DNA of 64,000 nucleotides from SIG598 sp045580875. GTDB lineage: Bacteria > Bacillota > Clostridia > Oscillospirales > Acutalibacteraceae. The translations under genes and the position numbers were made by a program. The notes beneath the pieces were generated by a model. That model saw nothing but the letters and a program-made list of their open reading frames with translations, ran no database searches and was not told the origin of the DNA. Location of the stretch: positions 15,220 through 79,219 of the forward strand of contig JAZNOP010000100.1 in the NCBI GenBank assembly GCA_045580875.1, written 5' to 3'. Positions 1 through 8,327 of the stretch are shown here, piece after piece; positions within the stretch are counted from its first letter, which is position 1, and each line of letters starts with the position of its first letter.

Positions 1-461
1 AAGGACAGCACAAAGAGGGTAATTACGCCGGGCTTCTTAAGCTTTGCGGCAAGTATACACAGTCCGGTATTCATCATGCCAAGACCGGCAACCATAAGCC
101 CGACAAACACGAATGTACCGGCAAATACCGGCGGCACGGCAGCCATTGCTGCGTTTTTATGCTTTCTGCTGCAGAGCATGGCAATAACACCCAGACCGGA
201 AAGCAGAAGTCCTATTGACTGTACCGGGAAGAACATTTCGCTGAGTGCTTCAAAATCGCACACACCGGCAGCATAGAGCAGCTTGTAAAGTGCCTTGAGT
301 GCTCCGGCGCAGGTAACATTTATCGTTCCCGCGGCAAACAGAGCAAACACACCCTTGCACATCTTGCTGTAGAGGTCACGCTGCAGTATTACTGCTGCTG
401 CGGCAAACATTATTACAGGAATAAAATCAACCAGTGCCATCGCTACAGAAAAATCCTTCAT
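1..461 (-). CDS. Integral membrane protein, C-terminus cut off by window edge
   Basis: An open frame starts at the ATG at 461-459 behind a strong AAGGAGGAG ribosome binding site and stays open to base 1, so about 153 residues are visible and the C-terminus is missing. The visible part is very hydrophobic, with four or five membrane-spanning stretches (roughly residues 4-25, 36-55, 78-97, 105-130) separated by short basic loops. It starts 37 bases after the flavin reductase gene on the same strand, so it is probably the third gene of the TetR-led operon. I do not recognise the family; a membrane partner of the flavoprotein or an efflux or sensing component are both possible. The gene is clearly real, its function unknown. 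Confidence 0.75.
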   Translation of the reverse strand, partial: MKDFSVAMALVDFIPVIMFAAAAVILQRDLYSKMCKGVFALFAAGTINVTCAGALKALYKLLYAAGVCDFEALSEMFFPVQSIGLLLSGLGVIAMLCSRKHKNAAMAAVPPVFAGTFVFVGLMVAGLGMMNTGLCILAAKLKKPGVITLFVLS

Positions 462-498
462 TATGATTCTCCTCCTTGGTCAGCATTTCACGCACAGC

Positions 499-1428
499 TT
501 ATTTCTTGCCCTTTTCCTTTGCGCGCTTGTCGTTGATTATCTTCATATGCTCCTCTGTGATGAGCTCGACATTGTTCTCCTTTGCCCAGTCGACACAGCC
601 CTTGAGCACCAGCGGCAGGAATACGCGGGGCACTGCAAGAACGGTCTTGAGTGCCTCATCGGTGAACTTGACCTTATCGTCAGCACGGTCTGCGGCATAA
701 CGTACAGACTCAAGCGAAGCCTGACGCATCTGAAGCAGCTCTGCTCTCATTTTTGTCTTGCGATGGAACCAGAAGTTCTTGCTGTCACGGTAACCGTAGT
801 CAACCGGAAGAGCCGGGAAATCCTTTGCCTTTACGCCGTTTATGATGGCATCACGGTACTTTTTCTTCATCAGTATCTTATCAACGCGCAGAATGAAGTG
901 TGCGCCCAATTTGCTGGTTATACCGTTGAAATCGTGATAGGGCGGCTCATAACCGTTGAGCTCACCGGGAAGATCAGCATCAGCACCGTCAAGCTCACGC
1001 ATCCAGGTACACTCGATAACCTCAATGGCATCGGTCAGCACCATGGGGCGGATATCCTCAGGATTCTCCTCCTGAATCAGGCTGTTCTCCAGCTTGAACT
1101 TACACTTGGGCATCTTCTCGGAGGGCTTGTCTCCCGGCCATGAAAGCTTGACAGCCTCTTTGAAGGTGCCGGGCTTGTCGTCAATAAAATTAAGGGCACA
1201 CTTGCCGGTGCGCAGTATGTTCTGCGCAGTGTTGGAAGAATTGCGGCAGCAGAGCAGCATGGCATAATAATCCTTGCCTGCTACATAGTAAGGCTGAACC
1301 AGAGAATAGGGTCCCAGGTTTGTACTGCCGTCCTCGCAGAGGGTGCTGATGATGACTGTTGGCATCGGGAAGAAAAGCGAGGTCTGATAGAAATTGTCTA
1401 CGATACGAAGATTTTCAAAACTGCTCAT
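499..1428 (-). CDS. Flavin reductase family protein (DIM6/NTAB-like)
   Basis: This 309-residue soluble protein has a flavin-reductase-like, FMN-binding split-barrel fold in its N-terminal two thirds: it opens with a segment around residues 20-60 (FPMPTVIISTLCEDGSTNLG, then a tyrosine-rich stretch) typical of proteins that bind FMN as a tight cofactor. Members transfer electrons between NAD(P)H, FMN and small acceptors, or act on unknown substrates in the cytoplasm. The C-terminal third (from about residue 200) is Lys/Arg-rich and is longer than in the minimal family. It lies 24 bases behind the TetR gene and 37 before a membrane protein, suggesting a small stress- or ligand-induced operon. 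Substrate is unknown; the family call is fairly sure. Confidence 0.8.
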   Translation of the reverse strand: MSSFENLRIVDNFYQTSLFFPMPTVIISTLCEDGSTNLGPYSLVQPYYVAGKDYYAMLLCCRNSSNTAQNILRTGKCALNFIDDKPGTFKEAVKLSWPGDKPSEKMPKCKFKLENSLIQEENPEDIRPMVLTDAIEVIECTWMRELDGADADLPGELNGYEPPYHDFNGITSKLGAHFILRVDKILMKKKYRDAIINGVKAKDFPALPVDYGYRDSKNFWFHRKTKMRAELLQMRQASLESVRYAADRADDKVKFTDEALKTVLAVPRVFLPLVLKGCVDWAKENNVELITEEHMKIINDKRAKEKGKK

Positions 1429-1452
1429 AGCTGCATACTCCTTTTAACAAAA

Positions 1453-1974
1453 TTATTTCAATAACAAGCAGAGAACCGGAATTATATCGCTGTCCGGCTT
1501 CCCTGCAGCAGTCCATGTTAATATCGATTCTGCGATAAAGTCAGCAAGAAACGACTTGTTTTCATGCGATGCCCGCTCGCACAGCGGAGCGATCACCTGA
1601 GCCATCTGCTCACGCAGCATATGATGCCGCTCGGTAAAAACCGTCATGAAAACCTTGATTGCATCACTATCCGAAAAGAGCTTCTGATGTCCGCTGATAA
1701 AGCCTCTGAGAGCTCGGCAGATATTCCCGAGGAATTCCTCGTTTTTCTCACTGGAACAGCTTTTCATTTGTGAGACACACTCCTGCCAGTCCTCGAGCAT
1801 AAATGTGCCTATCAGCATTTCCTTGGAACTGAAGTAGTTGTAAACCGTACCTACTCCCAGCCCGCAGGCAGCCGCGACAGAGCGCACAGTGGTCTTTGCA
1901 TAGCCATTTTCCGCTATCTGCCGTTTTGTCTCAGCAAGAAGCTGTTCACGCACATTTTCTATTATTCTGGGCAT
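1453..1974 (-). CDS. TetR/AcrR family transcriptional regulator
   Basis: A 173-residue one-domain repressor. The N-terminal helix-turn-helix is clear at about residues 25-50 (VRSVAAACGLGVGTVYNYFS), the signature of TetR DNA-binding domains; the remaining ~120 residues are helical and should form the ligand-binding and dimerisation domain, rather short for the family. Two ATGs lie in tandem; the second (1974) is better spaced from AGGGGTG, the first (1977) is the alternative. It is the first gene of an operon with the flavin reductase and the membrane protein. A palindrome 16 bases upstream of the start probably serves as its own operator, so the operon is likely autorepressed and induced by a small molecule. 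The ligand cannot be read from sequence. Confidence 0.88.
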   Translation of the reverse strand: MPRIIENVREQLLAETKRQIAENGYAKTTVRSVAAACGLGVGTVYNYFSSKEMLIGTFMLEDWQECVSQMKSCSSEKNEEFLGNICRALRGFISGHQKLFSDSDAIKVFMTVFTERHHMLREQMAQVIAPLCERASHENKSFLADFIAESILTWTAAGKPDSDIIPVLCLLLK

Positions 1975-1989
1975 CATCTCACCCCTTTT

Positions 1990-2003
1990 ATGAACACGTT
2001 CAT
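1990..2003. promoter_or_regulatory. Probable TetR operator
   Basis: ATGAAC-AC-GTTCAT is a perfect 6-base inverted repeat immediately upstream of the TetR start. TetR regulators commonly bind such short palindromes containing GAAC/GTTC at their own promoter. The role is inferred from position and symmetry. Confidence 0.55.
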
Positions 2004-2060
2004 TATAATTATTATATCAACTCATGCCGCAGGTGTCAACCGAAGCCGACCGCGCTTTGC

Positions 2061-2106
2061 AAAAAAGACCGGAGTACAATCCCGCTTAAGGAACTGTACT
2101 CCGGTC
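2061..2106 (-). terminator. Rho-independent terminator of the feo operon
   Basis: A perfect 12-base stem (GACCGGAGTACA / TGTACTCCGGTC) with a 16-base loop is followed, reading on the minus strand, by six T residues. It lies 13 bases after the Cys-rich Feo peptide stop codon. Confidence 0.9.
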
Positions 2107-2118
2107 GTAATTCAATTG

Positions 2119-2298
2119 TTAATTCTCATTGCCGCCGCAATTTCCGCCACATTTGCCGCTGCACTGTTTTGCATACGGGCAGCCTATGCAGGTCTCTCCG
2201 CGCTTCTTTGCACGTCTGAGATAAAGCACTGCGCCGCCGACAATTAAAATAAGTATTAATATTATAATAATATTTTCCATAATAATATTTGTTTTCAT
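2119..2298 (-). CDS. FeoB-associated Cys-rich membrane protein
   Basis: A 59-residue protein with one N-terminal membrane helix (residues about 9-27, nearly all Ile/Leu/Val) followed by a basic stretch and a C-terminal cysteine cluster containing CIGCPYAKQC and CGGNCGGN. This is the layout of the FeoB-associated Cys-rich membrane protein family, encoded next to feoB in many Clostridia and thought to assist ferrous iron handling. The ATG at 2298 lies one base after the feoB stop codon with AGAAAG ahead of it, so translation is probably coupled; an in-frame ATG at 2280 is a weaker alternative. The gene closes the feo operon before a strong terminator. Confidence 0.85.
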   Translation of the reverse strand: MKTNIIMENIIIILILILIVGGAVLYLRRAKKRGETCIGCPYAKQCSGKCGGNCGGNEN

Positions 2299-2299
2299 G

Positions 2300-4297
2300 T
2301 TACTTTCTGAGCGCTGATTCAGCACTCAGCTTCTTCTCAGTTCTTCTGATAAGGAAAATGATGATTCCAGCCATTACTGCAACCGCTGCACCGCCGGCAA
2401 TTGCTGCACCGACGCCAAGAGCTGCCGGGTCAGTAATAAGAGTACCGATTGTATAAACCAGATAGGAAATGGTGTAGCCTACAGCGAACTGGAGACCAAT
2501 GCCGCCCCAGAGCCACTTTGCACTCTTCATCTCAGCGTTCATCGCGCCGATGGCTGCAAAGCAGGGAGGTGTGTAAAGGTTGAACATAAGGTATGCAAGA
2601 GCCGCAATCTTGGTGATAGCCATGATTCCTGCAGCTTCAGAGCCTGCGCCCTCCATGAGTGCGAGCTCCTCGGTGTCGATAAGATTCTCAAGTCCGACAA
2701 AGCAGACTGCAAGTGTACCGACAACGTTTTCCTTTGCGATGAATCCGGTAACAGCTGCTGCTGCCAGCTGCCAGCTGAGAACGCCGACGATGGGAACGAG
2801 CAGGTAAGCAAAAGGACCTGCGATGGAAGCAAGAATAGAAGTATCTGCGGTCTCTGCAATCTGGAACTTCCAGTTGAAGGTCTGCATTATCTGAACAGCG
2901 GTGTTACAGAGGAGAATAATGGTCGCCGCCTTGACTATGTATGCCCAGCCGCGGCTGCACATCGACTTGAATGCTCTCCAGATCGACGGTGCCTTGTAAT
3001 CGGGAAGCTCAATGATAAAGAAGGATTTCTTAGCCTTGGGACCGGTAATCTTATTTACCAGCAGAGCGCCGACGAAGATGAGGATAATGCCGGTCAGGTA
3101 CATGACAAGACTGACCCAGCCTGCATTGTCAAAGAATGCGCCGGCAAAAAGTGCGATAACAGGAATCTTTGCACCGCAGGGCATGAAAGGAGCGAGCATT
3201 GCTGTTGCTCTGCGCTCACGCTCATTGCGGATAGTACGGCTTGCCATGATACCGGGGACAGCACAGCCGACAGTGATAACAAACGGAATGACAGACTTGC
3301 CGGAGAGTCCGACTCTCTTGAAAATCGGGTCAAGAACAACAGCAACACGTGCCATGTAGCCACAATCCTCGAGGATTGCAATGAGGAAGTACATTATCAT
3401 AACCAGCGGAAGGAATCCGATAACCGCGATTACACCGCCGATAACGCCGTCAACCAGCAGCGCCTGAAGAAGCGGATTGGCATTCTCCAGCAGACCGCCC
3501 ACCCAGCTCTGGAAAGACTCCAGCAGACCAACAAGCAGGTCAGCGACAGGTGTTCCGACCCAAACCTGGGAAATCTGGAAAACAAGGTACATAACCAGCG
3601 CAAAAATCGGAATGCCAAGCCATTTATTGGTGAGAACCGCATCGATCTTGTCGTTGATGTTTCTGTCCTTTGTGAGCACCTTGCGGGTCTCAACCGCTGC
3701 GACAATGCCGTTTACGAACTCAAAGCGCTTGCGATCTGCAGCCTCAACAGCCTTCTTGTCACTCATATCAATATCAGCCTGAACATAGGGAGCCTTCTGC
3801 TCTGTACCTACAATCGCTGCTGCTGCCTTTACAACTGCGGCAAGACCTTCAGATGAAGTGGACACTGTCTCGATAACCTGACAGCCAAGCTTCTCAGAGA
3901 GTGCTTCGGCATCAATCTCGGTCTCTTTCTTTTCGTTGATATCGCTCTTATTGAGAGCAACTACCATAGGAATACCAAGCTCGAGAAGCTGAGTTGTAAA
4001 GAAAAGACTGCGTGAGAGATTGGTTGCGTCAACAATATTGATTATAGCGTCGGGATTCTCATTTTTTACGTAGGTGCTTGTCACGCTCTCCTCGCTTGTA
4101 AAAGGAGACATGGAGTAAGCGCCGGGAAGGTCAACAGCAATAAGCTGTACATCTCCGGTGTACGCCTTTTTGATAGGTGCTTCCTTCTTGTCAACTGTAA
4201 CGCCTGCCCAGTTGCCGACCTTTTCATTGCGGCCGGTCAGAGCGTTGTACATGGTCGTTTTACCGGAATTAGGGTTACCCGCCAAAGCGATTCTCAT
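2300..4297 (-). CDS. feoB: Ferrous iron transporter FeoB
   Basis: A 665-residue GTP-dependent ferrous iron permease. The cytosolic G domain opens at once with the P-loop GNPNSGKT (residues 7-14), then the G2 region, DLPGAYS (G3) and NKSD (G4), and a helical bundle to about residue 220. The membrane part contains two gate-type segments, with the FeoB hallmark LEDCGYMARVA around residue 310, and ends in hydrophobic helices and a basic tail. The length is ordinary for Clostridia FeoB. The start at 4297 is chosen because GAGGAGG lies 7 bases ahead and the G domain begins there; the frame opens 19 codons earlier without a good site. It works with FeoA upstream and the Cys-rich peptide downstream, and is probably shut off when iron is plentiful. 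Confidence 0.96.
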   Translation of the reverse strand: MRIALAGNPNSGKTTMYNALTGRNEKVGNWAGVTVDKKEAPIKKAYTGDVQLIAVDLPGAYSMSPFTSEESVTSTYVKNENPDAIINIVDATNLSRSLFFTTQLLELGIPMVVALNKSDINEKKETEIDAEALSEKLGCQVIETVSTSSEGLAAVVKAAAAIVGTEQKAPYVQADIDMSDKKAVEAADRKRFEFVNGIVAAVETRKVLTKDRNINDKIDAVLTNKWLGIPIFALVMYLVFQISQVWVGTPVADLLVGLLESFQSWVGGLLENANPLLQALLVDGVIGGVIAVIGFLPLVMIMYFLIAILEDCGYMARVAVVLDPIFKRVGLSGKSVIPFVITVGCAVPGIMASRTIRNERERRATAMLAPFMPCGAKIPVIALFAGAFFDNAGWVSLVMYLTGIILIFVGALLVNKITGPKAKKSFFIIELPDYKAPSIWRAFKSMCSRGWAYIVKAATIILLCNTAVQIMQTFNWKFQIAETADTSILASIAGPFAYLLVPIVGVLSWQLAAAAVTGFIAKENVVGTLAVCFVGLENLIDTEELALMEGAGSEAAGIMAITKIAALAYLMFNLYTPPCFAAIGAMNAEMKSAKWLWGGIGLQFAVGYTISYLVYTIGTLITDPAALGVGAAIAGGAAVAVMAGIIIFLIRRTEKKLSAESALRK

Positions 4298-4357
4298 TTT
4301 TATTTCCTCCTCAGACAATTCTGATCTGTAAATCAACAACCCTGATGAACCCACAAG

Positions 4358-4373
4358 GTTAGTTTATGCTAAC
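4358..4373. promoter_or_regulatory. Metal-regulator box C (TTAG-N6-CTAA) before feoB
   Basis: GTTAGTTTATGCTAAC is a 5-base inverted repeat with TTAG-N6-CTAA geometry, located in the 155-base gap between feoA and feoB. The same geometry occurs twice at the feoA promoter. It suggests a separate iron-responsive control point for feoB. A DtxR-family regulator is the likely binder by inference; the gene for it is not in the window. Confidence 0.6.
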
Positions 4374-4452
4374 TGATGTGCAAATAAAAAACGATGCATT
4401 GACCGTCTTTTAATCTGAAATTGCGATTACTCAGCTTCATTGAAAACGTAAA

Positions 4453-4665
4453 CTATACGATAATAGCCTGTGCAAGCTGCTTGTCGATATTGTATCTGCC
4501 GTCCTTAATGGACACTATGCAGCCGCCCTTGAGATGCGATACAACTGTAATAGGCTCACCGCTGTAGCAGCCAAGAGAGAAGAGAAACGAATTGAGTTCC
4601 TCGTCGTCGGTATTGATCTGCTGAATGATATATTCCTTGCCCTCTGCAGCTTCTCTCAAAGTCAT
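4453..4665 (-). CDS. feoA: Ferrous iron transport protein FeoA
   Basis: A 70-residue SH3-like protein of the FeoA family, which binds FeoB in the cytoplasm and supports ferrous iron import. The family pattern is visible: an N-terminal strand (MTLREAAEGKEYIIQQI), the central LFSLGCYSGEPITVV turn, and a C-terminal strand ending with the small hydrophobic QAIIV. Family members are usually 70-80 residues. The ATG at 4665 is preferred because AAGGTGA sits five bases ahead; a GTG three codons earlier overlaps that site. It is the first gene of the feo cluster and is driven by a near-consensus promoter overlapped by two iron-box-like repeats. Confidence 0.93.
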   Translation of the reverse strand: MTLREAAEGKEYIIQQINTDDEELNSFLFSLGCYSGEPITVVSHLKGGCIVSIKDGRYNIDKQLAQAIIV

Positions 4666-4721
4666 AACAATCACCTTTTTTCACTGAACTCATGCTGAAT
4701 GCCGGTATTTATGCCGTTCGA

Positions 4722-4735
4722 TTAGTGCAGGCTAA
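4722..4735. promoter_or_regulatory. Metal-regulator box A at the feoA promoter
   Basis: TTAGTGCAGGCTAA has the TTAG-N6-CTAA form found at the other two feo boxes. It lies in the feoA leader, 36 bases (centre to centre) from box B. Binding here would block elongation or complete a cooperative repressor complex. Confidence 0.55.
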
Positions 4736-4757
4736 CCGGATGGTCAAAAAATAGCGG

Positions 4758-4771
4758 TTAGCCTCGGCTAA
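4758..4771. promoter_or_regulatory. Metal-regulator box B at the feoA transcription start
   Basis: TTAGCCTCGGCTAA is a perfect 6-base inverted repeat (TTAGCC / GGCTAA) of the TTAG-N6-CTAA type, directly downstream of the feoA -10 element, where a bound repressor would cover the start site. DtxR/IdeR/MntR boxes are built from TTAG/CTAA arms, which supports a metal-dependent repressor. Confidence 0.65.
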
Positions 4772-4781
4772 TCCATGAGTA

Positions 4782-4810
4782 ATTATAGTCCTTCAGGCAG
4801 CAGATGTCAA
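4782..4810 (-). promoter_or_regulatory. feoA promoter
   Basis: On the minus strand TTGACA (4810-4805) and TATAAT (4787-4782) are separated by 17 bases, a perfect sigma-70-type match. The transcript would begin near 4775 with a leader of about 110 bases that contains boxes A and B. Confidence 0.85.
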
Positions 4811-4941
4811 GCCCCCATTTTTACGTTTTTCTATAATTATGCAGTTTTACCATTTTTACGAAGATAACGCGGCGTGATATTTTCCAACCGCTATCACTGC
4901 GGCAGAAAACATATCATATCGCTCGCCCCTTTGCTATACAA

Positions 4942-4970
4942 TATGTAATACGCGACAGATATATTACATA
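4942..4970. repeat. 9-base inverted repeat in the feoA/hydrolase gap
   Basis: TATGTAATA and TATTACATA are perfect reverse complements separated by 11 bases, about 120 bases upstream of the hydrolase -35 element. The gap from 4811 to 5092 otherwise shows only AT-rich sequence without a gene. An operator is possible; chance in AT-rich DNA cannot be excluded. Confidence 0.35.
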
Positions 4971-5092
4971 ATTAACACAAAATTTTCCCTCGCATACGGA
5001 TAAAAAATGCCCTGCATTCCGAATTATTCGTAAACATATCATCTTTTGGGCGCATCTCTATTCTATGCGCAAAAAATACAAAAAAAAATCAT

Positions 5093-5120
5093 TTGACTTT
5101 TTATTTATGTACGATATAAT
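5093..5120 (+). promoter_or_regulatory. Promoter of the alpha/beta hydrolase gene
   Basis: TTGACT (5093-5098) and TATAAT (5115-5120) are 16 bases apart; an AAAGGAG ribosome binding site (5128-5134) follows, giving a very short leader. Confidence 0.75.
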
Positions 5121-5143
5121 TAAGACGAAAGGAGTGAATCACT

Positions 5144-6937
5144 GTGAAAAACAAAGCAAAAATCTTAGTATGTATCTCGCTTATCCTATGTCTGCTGAGC
5201 TCTGTCGGTGCGGCAGTGTTCCAGACAAACTTCGGCTCAGTGGAATATCACGACATGACCTTTGTTACCGAAAGCGGTCATGAGCTCGATGCTCTGCTGC
5301 TTGTGCCGAAAACTGCTACTGCTGAAGCAAAAGCACCTGCAATTGTTGTCAGTCACGGCTGGTACAACAACAGGGAAATGCAGGACCTCAACTACGTTGA
5401 ATACGCCCGCCGCGGCTACGTTGTCATGGCTATAAGCATGTACGGTCACGGTGATTCCGAGGCAATTGCCTCCAACACCTGGTGGGACGACGAAAACAAC
5501 GCAAACGGTCTGTATGACGCAGTAAAATACGTATCAACCCTGCCCTATGTTGACATCACACGCATAGGTGTTACAGGACATTCCAACGGCGCGCTCGCCA
5601 GCCGCGAGGCTGTGCTGCAGGACGCTGACGGTCTCATCGCAGCCGCTCTGCTTGTTTCCAATGACGCTGTTTATTATGATGAAAACGGCGAATTCTACAA
5701 TATGTTCGGCTCGCGCGATGCCGCAATCGTTGCCTGTCAGTACGATGAATTCTTCCACCGTGTTGACGGAAATCCTCCGAGAGAATACATCAATCAGGCA
5801 ACTGCTCAGTCCTTCCTCAACTTCGGCAAGGACCCCGCAGAGCTTGAGAAGCGCAATGCCGGTGAATTCTACACTGAGGAAGTAGACGGCGAACAGGCTG
5901 TCAGAGCAATCTACAATCCGCCTATTTCTCATCCGTGGGCTCACTTCTCGGCGAGCGTCGTATCCTTCAGTGTTGAGTTCTTCGACACGGCTCTCGACGC
6001 ACCTGTCAAGCTTGCCGCAAACAATCAGATATGGCAGTGGAAGGCTGCATTCAACGCAATCGGCGTTGTCGGCTTCTTCATGTTCGTACTCTTCGCAGCA
6101 CTGGCTCTGCTTGACACCTCCTGCTTCAGCGACCTCAAGGCTGAAACAGAGGTAATGCCCTGGCCGGCACTTGAAGGAAAGGCAAAGCGCCGTTACTTCA
6201 GCCGTCAGATATGGGCTGCTCTGTTCAGCATTCTCGCATATTTCATTGCCTTTATTGTAGGCTACATGGTATGGCAGTCTGATATATGGAATCAGGGTGC
6301 CTCCCGCATCATCGGTCTGTGGTGCGTACTTTGCGGATTGTTCACACTGGCACAGATTGCTGCCGGACGCAAGAAGAACCCCATCGACAAGGTGGAGCGC
6401 GGCGTAAAGATCGGTGCAAAGAAGATGTTCAAGACCATTCTTCTTTCTCTCACCGTAATCGGTGCAGCATTCGCTCTGGTATTCATCTCCGACTACCTCT
6501 TCCTCACCGACTACCGTCTGTGGTGCTTCGCCACTATCCGTGCGTTCAGCGCAGATAATCTCCCGGCAATCCTGCTGTTTGTCCCCTTCTGGCTTGTATA
6601 TTACATTATCACAAGCGTTGCAGGCAACTGCTACAACTACACCCAGCGCGGCAAGGGCACATGGGGCAGCGTAATCTGGCAGATGTTCTTCGTCTTCCTC
6701 GGACCGCAGATCATGATAATGGCACAGTACATCAAGTTCTTCACCACCGGCTTCATGGTACTCGATCCCATCACCGGCATCATGGGAATATGGCTTTTCC
6801 CCATCGTTCTCATTCTGCCGCTTTCGGCTCTCATCAGCCACGTTATCTACAGAAAGACAAAGAATCCCTACATCGGCGGTATCATCATGGGCATAATCGC
6901 CTGCATACTCACCGTAACCAACACCCTGACCGGCTGA
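5144..6937 (+). CDS. Alpha/beta hydrolase fused to a multi-pass membrane domain
   Basis: A 597-residue protein that begins with GTG nine bases after AAAGGAG. Residues 1-25 form a signal sequence or membrane anchor. Residues about 35-290 are an alpha/beta hydrolase domain: a VSHGW oxyanion-side motif, YGHGDSE, and the nucleophile elbow GHSNG with Ser147; a late SHPWAH segment (about residue 265) may carry the catalytic His. From residue 300 onward there are about eight membrane helices. The hydrolase part should face outside the cell. It resembles the acyl-esterase/dienelactone hydrolase group, but the long C-terminal membrane domain is uncommon, and I do not know its substrate. It stands alone, with its own promoter and a hairpin behind it. 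Confidence 0.85.
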   Translation: MKNKAKILVCISLILCLLSSVGAAVFQTNFGSVEYHDMTFVTESGHELDALLLVPKTATAEAKAPAIVVSHGWYNNREMQDLNYVEYARRGYVVMAISMYGHGDSEAIASNTWWDDENNANGLYDAVKYVSTLPYVDITRIGVTGHSNGALASREAVLQDADGLIAAALLVSNDAVYYDENGEFYNMFGSRDAAIVACQYDEFFHRVDGNPPREYINQATAQSFLNFGKDPAELEKRNAGEFYTEEVDGEQAVRAIYNPPISHPWAHFSASVVSFSVEFFDTALDAPVKLAANNQIWQWKAAFNAIGVVGFFMFVLFAALALLDTSCFSDLKAETEVMPWPALEGKAKRRYFSRQIWAALFSILAYFIAFIVGYMVWQSDIWNQGASRIIGLWCVLCGLFTLAQIAAGRKKNPIDKVERGVKIGAKKMFKTILLSLTVIGAAFALVFISDYLFLTDYRLWCFATIRAFSADNLPAILLFVPFWLVYYIITSVAGNCYNYTQRGKGTWGSVIWQMFFVFLGPQIMIMAQYIKFFTTGFMVLDPITGIMGIWLFPIVLILPLSALISHVIYRKTKNPYIGGIIMGIIACILTVTNTLTG

Positions 6938-6974
6938 TAGCAGCTGACTGTCCATAATTGATTCTTAAATGAAC

Positions 6975-7011
6975 AACCGCCCCGGAGTTTTTGTGCATTC
7001 CGGGGCGGTTT
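6975..7011 (+). terminator. Terminator-like hairpin after the hydrolase gene
   Basis: A perfect 12-base stem (AACCGCCCCGGA / TCCGGGGCGGTT) with a 12-base loop lies 37 bases after the stop codon. The following T run is short, so termination may be partial. Confidence 0.65.
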
Positions 7012-7061
7012 GCACAAGCAAATTCTGCTGTTATTTCAAATAAAGAAAAGAGGAACCTGTC

Positions 7062-8285
7062 ATGTGCGATACCATAGGAAAAATAACTGAAAACGGGGCA
7101 CTGTTTGCCAAAAACAGCGACCGCAGCCCGAACGAACCTCAGGTAATAGAGTTTTATCCTGCCGCAAAACATGATGAATCCAGAGTAAAGACCACCTACA
7201 TCGAGGTGGAACAGGTAAGCGAGACGAGAGCCCATATTCTCTCACGCCCGTCGTGGCTGTGGGGAGGTGAAATGGGCGTCAATGAGTGCGGCGTCTGCAT
7301 CGGCAACGAAGCTGTTTTCACCAAAGGCGGATATCCGAAAAGCGGTCTGACCGGCATGGATATGCTTCGTCTGGCGCTTGAACGCAGCGAAAGCGCACTG
7401 TGCGCCGTCAGTTGCCTTATAGACCTGCTCGAGAAATACGGACAGGGCGGAAACTGCGGCTACGACCACAGCTTCTTCTACGACAATGCATTCCTTGTCA
7501 TGGACAGAAATGCTGTTTATATTCTCGAGACAGCCGGAAAGAAATGGGTATACAAGAAGGTCACCACCGGAGCTATCTCCAACCGTCTGTCCATCGGCAG
7601 AGAAGGAGATGTCTACAGCGGAAGAAAGTGTAATTTCGCCAAAAAGCACACCGACAGGCTGTACACCCACTTTGCACAGTCGGTGCAGCGCAGCGATATG
7701 TGCTGTGAGGGTGTTTCCGCCGCTGAGGATATTGCAGGAATGATGAGCACCCTGCGCCGGCACGAGAACGAGAAAGCCCCACTTTGCCGCGCAAGCGTAG
7801 GCAGCCCATGTATGCACTACGGCGGCATGGTAGGCGACCACACCACACAGTCGCTTGCTGTCGAGCTGCCTGCAGAAGGTGATATGATTATATGGGCAAC
7901 CGGCACCTCCATGCCCTGTGTGTCCATGTTCAAGCCCTTTGCTTTCGGCGATACTGTTCTGCCTGCTGTATACAACACAGGCGACGAGACCTGCTGCGAA
8001 TACTGGTTGGAAGCCGAAAAATTCCGCCGCCGGCTTATCGGACACGTTCTGCCTGATGAGTATTACGCAGAGAGGGATACCATAGAGGCTGAATTTATCG
8101 CCATGACACGCGGCGCCGATGCCAACCGCCTGCACCGCGCAAGTCTGCACGCACGTGAAGCAGAGAAGGTATTCTTTGAAAAGTGGGCAGCTTATGATTT
8201 TCCGAAGGGGCGCTCATCGGCTTCATACAGGGCCAACTGGAAAAAGAAGAATGCCGCACTCGGCAGCGAGCCTGTTCGCCGCTGA
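7062..8285 (+). CDS. Secernin-like C69 family dipeptidase
   Basis: A 407-residue N-terminal-nucleophile hydrolase. After removal of Met1 the protein starts with Cys2 (MCDTIG), which in peptidase family C69/secernin is both nucleophile and amino terminus. The typical opening follows: a KNSDRSPNEPQ segment near residue 18, ILSRPSWLWGGEMGVNECGV around residue 60, and GGNCGYDHSFFYDN near 130. Family members cleave dipeptides or act as related amide hydrolases in the cytoplasm; no signal peptide is seen. The length is usual. AGAGGAA precedes the ATG. It follows the hydrolase gene by 124 bases with a hairpin between, so it may be a separate unit. Confidence 0.85.
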   Translation: MCDTIGKITENGALFAKNSDRSPNEPQVIEFYPAAKHDESRVKTTYIEVEQVSETRAHILSRPSWLWGGEMGVNECGVCIGNEAVFTKGGYPKSGLTGMDMLRLALERSESALCAVSCLIDLLEKYGQGGNCGYDHSFFYDNAFLVMDRNAVYILETAGKKWVYKKVTTGAISNRLSIGREGDVYSGRKCNFAKKHTDRLYTHFAQSVQRSDMCCEGVSAAEDIAGMMSTLRRHENEKAPLCRASVGSPCMHYGGMVGDHTTQSLAVELPAEGDMIIWATGTSMPCVSMFKPFAFGDTVLPAVYNTGDETCCEYWLEAEKFRRRLIGHVLPDEYYAERDTIEAEFIAMTRGADANRLHRASLHAREAEKVFFEKWAAYDFPKGRSSASYRANWKKKNAALGSEPVRR

Positions 8286-8327
8286 GCGGGTGTTCACAGC
8301 GCAGGCTGACTCTTATAATCGCCACAT

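Noticed and set aside
4722..4771. Classical Fur box
   Set aside because: The GATAATGATAATCATTATC pattern is absent; TTAG/CTAA arms fit the DtxR type better.
5534..6955. 473-codon minus-strand frame opposite the alpha/beta hydrolase
   Set aside because: Cys/Glu/Asp-rich without family features; the plus strand has promoter, ribosome binding site, nucleophile motif and membrane helices.
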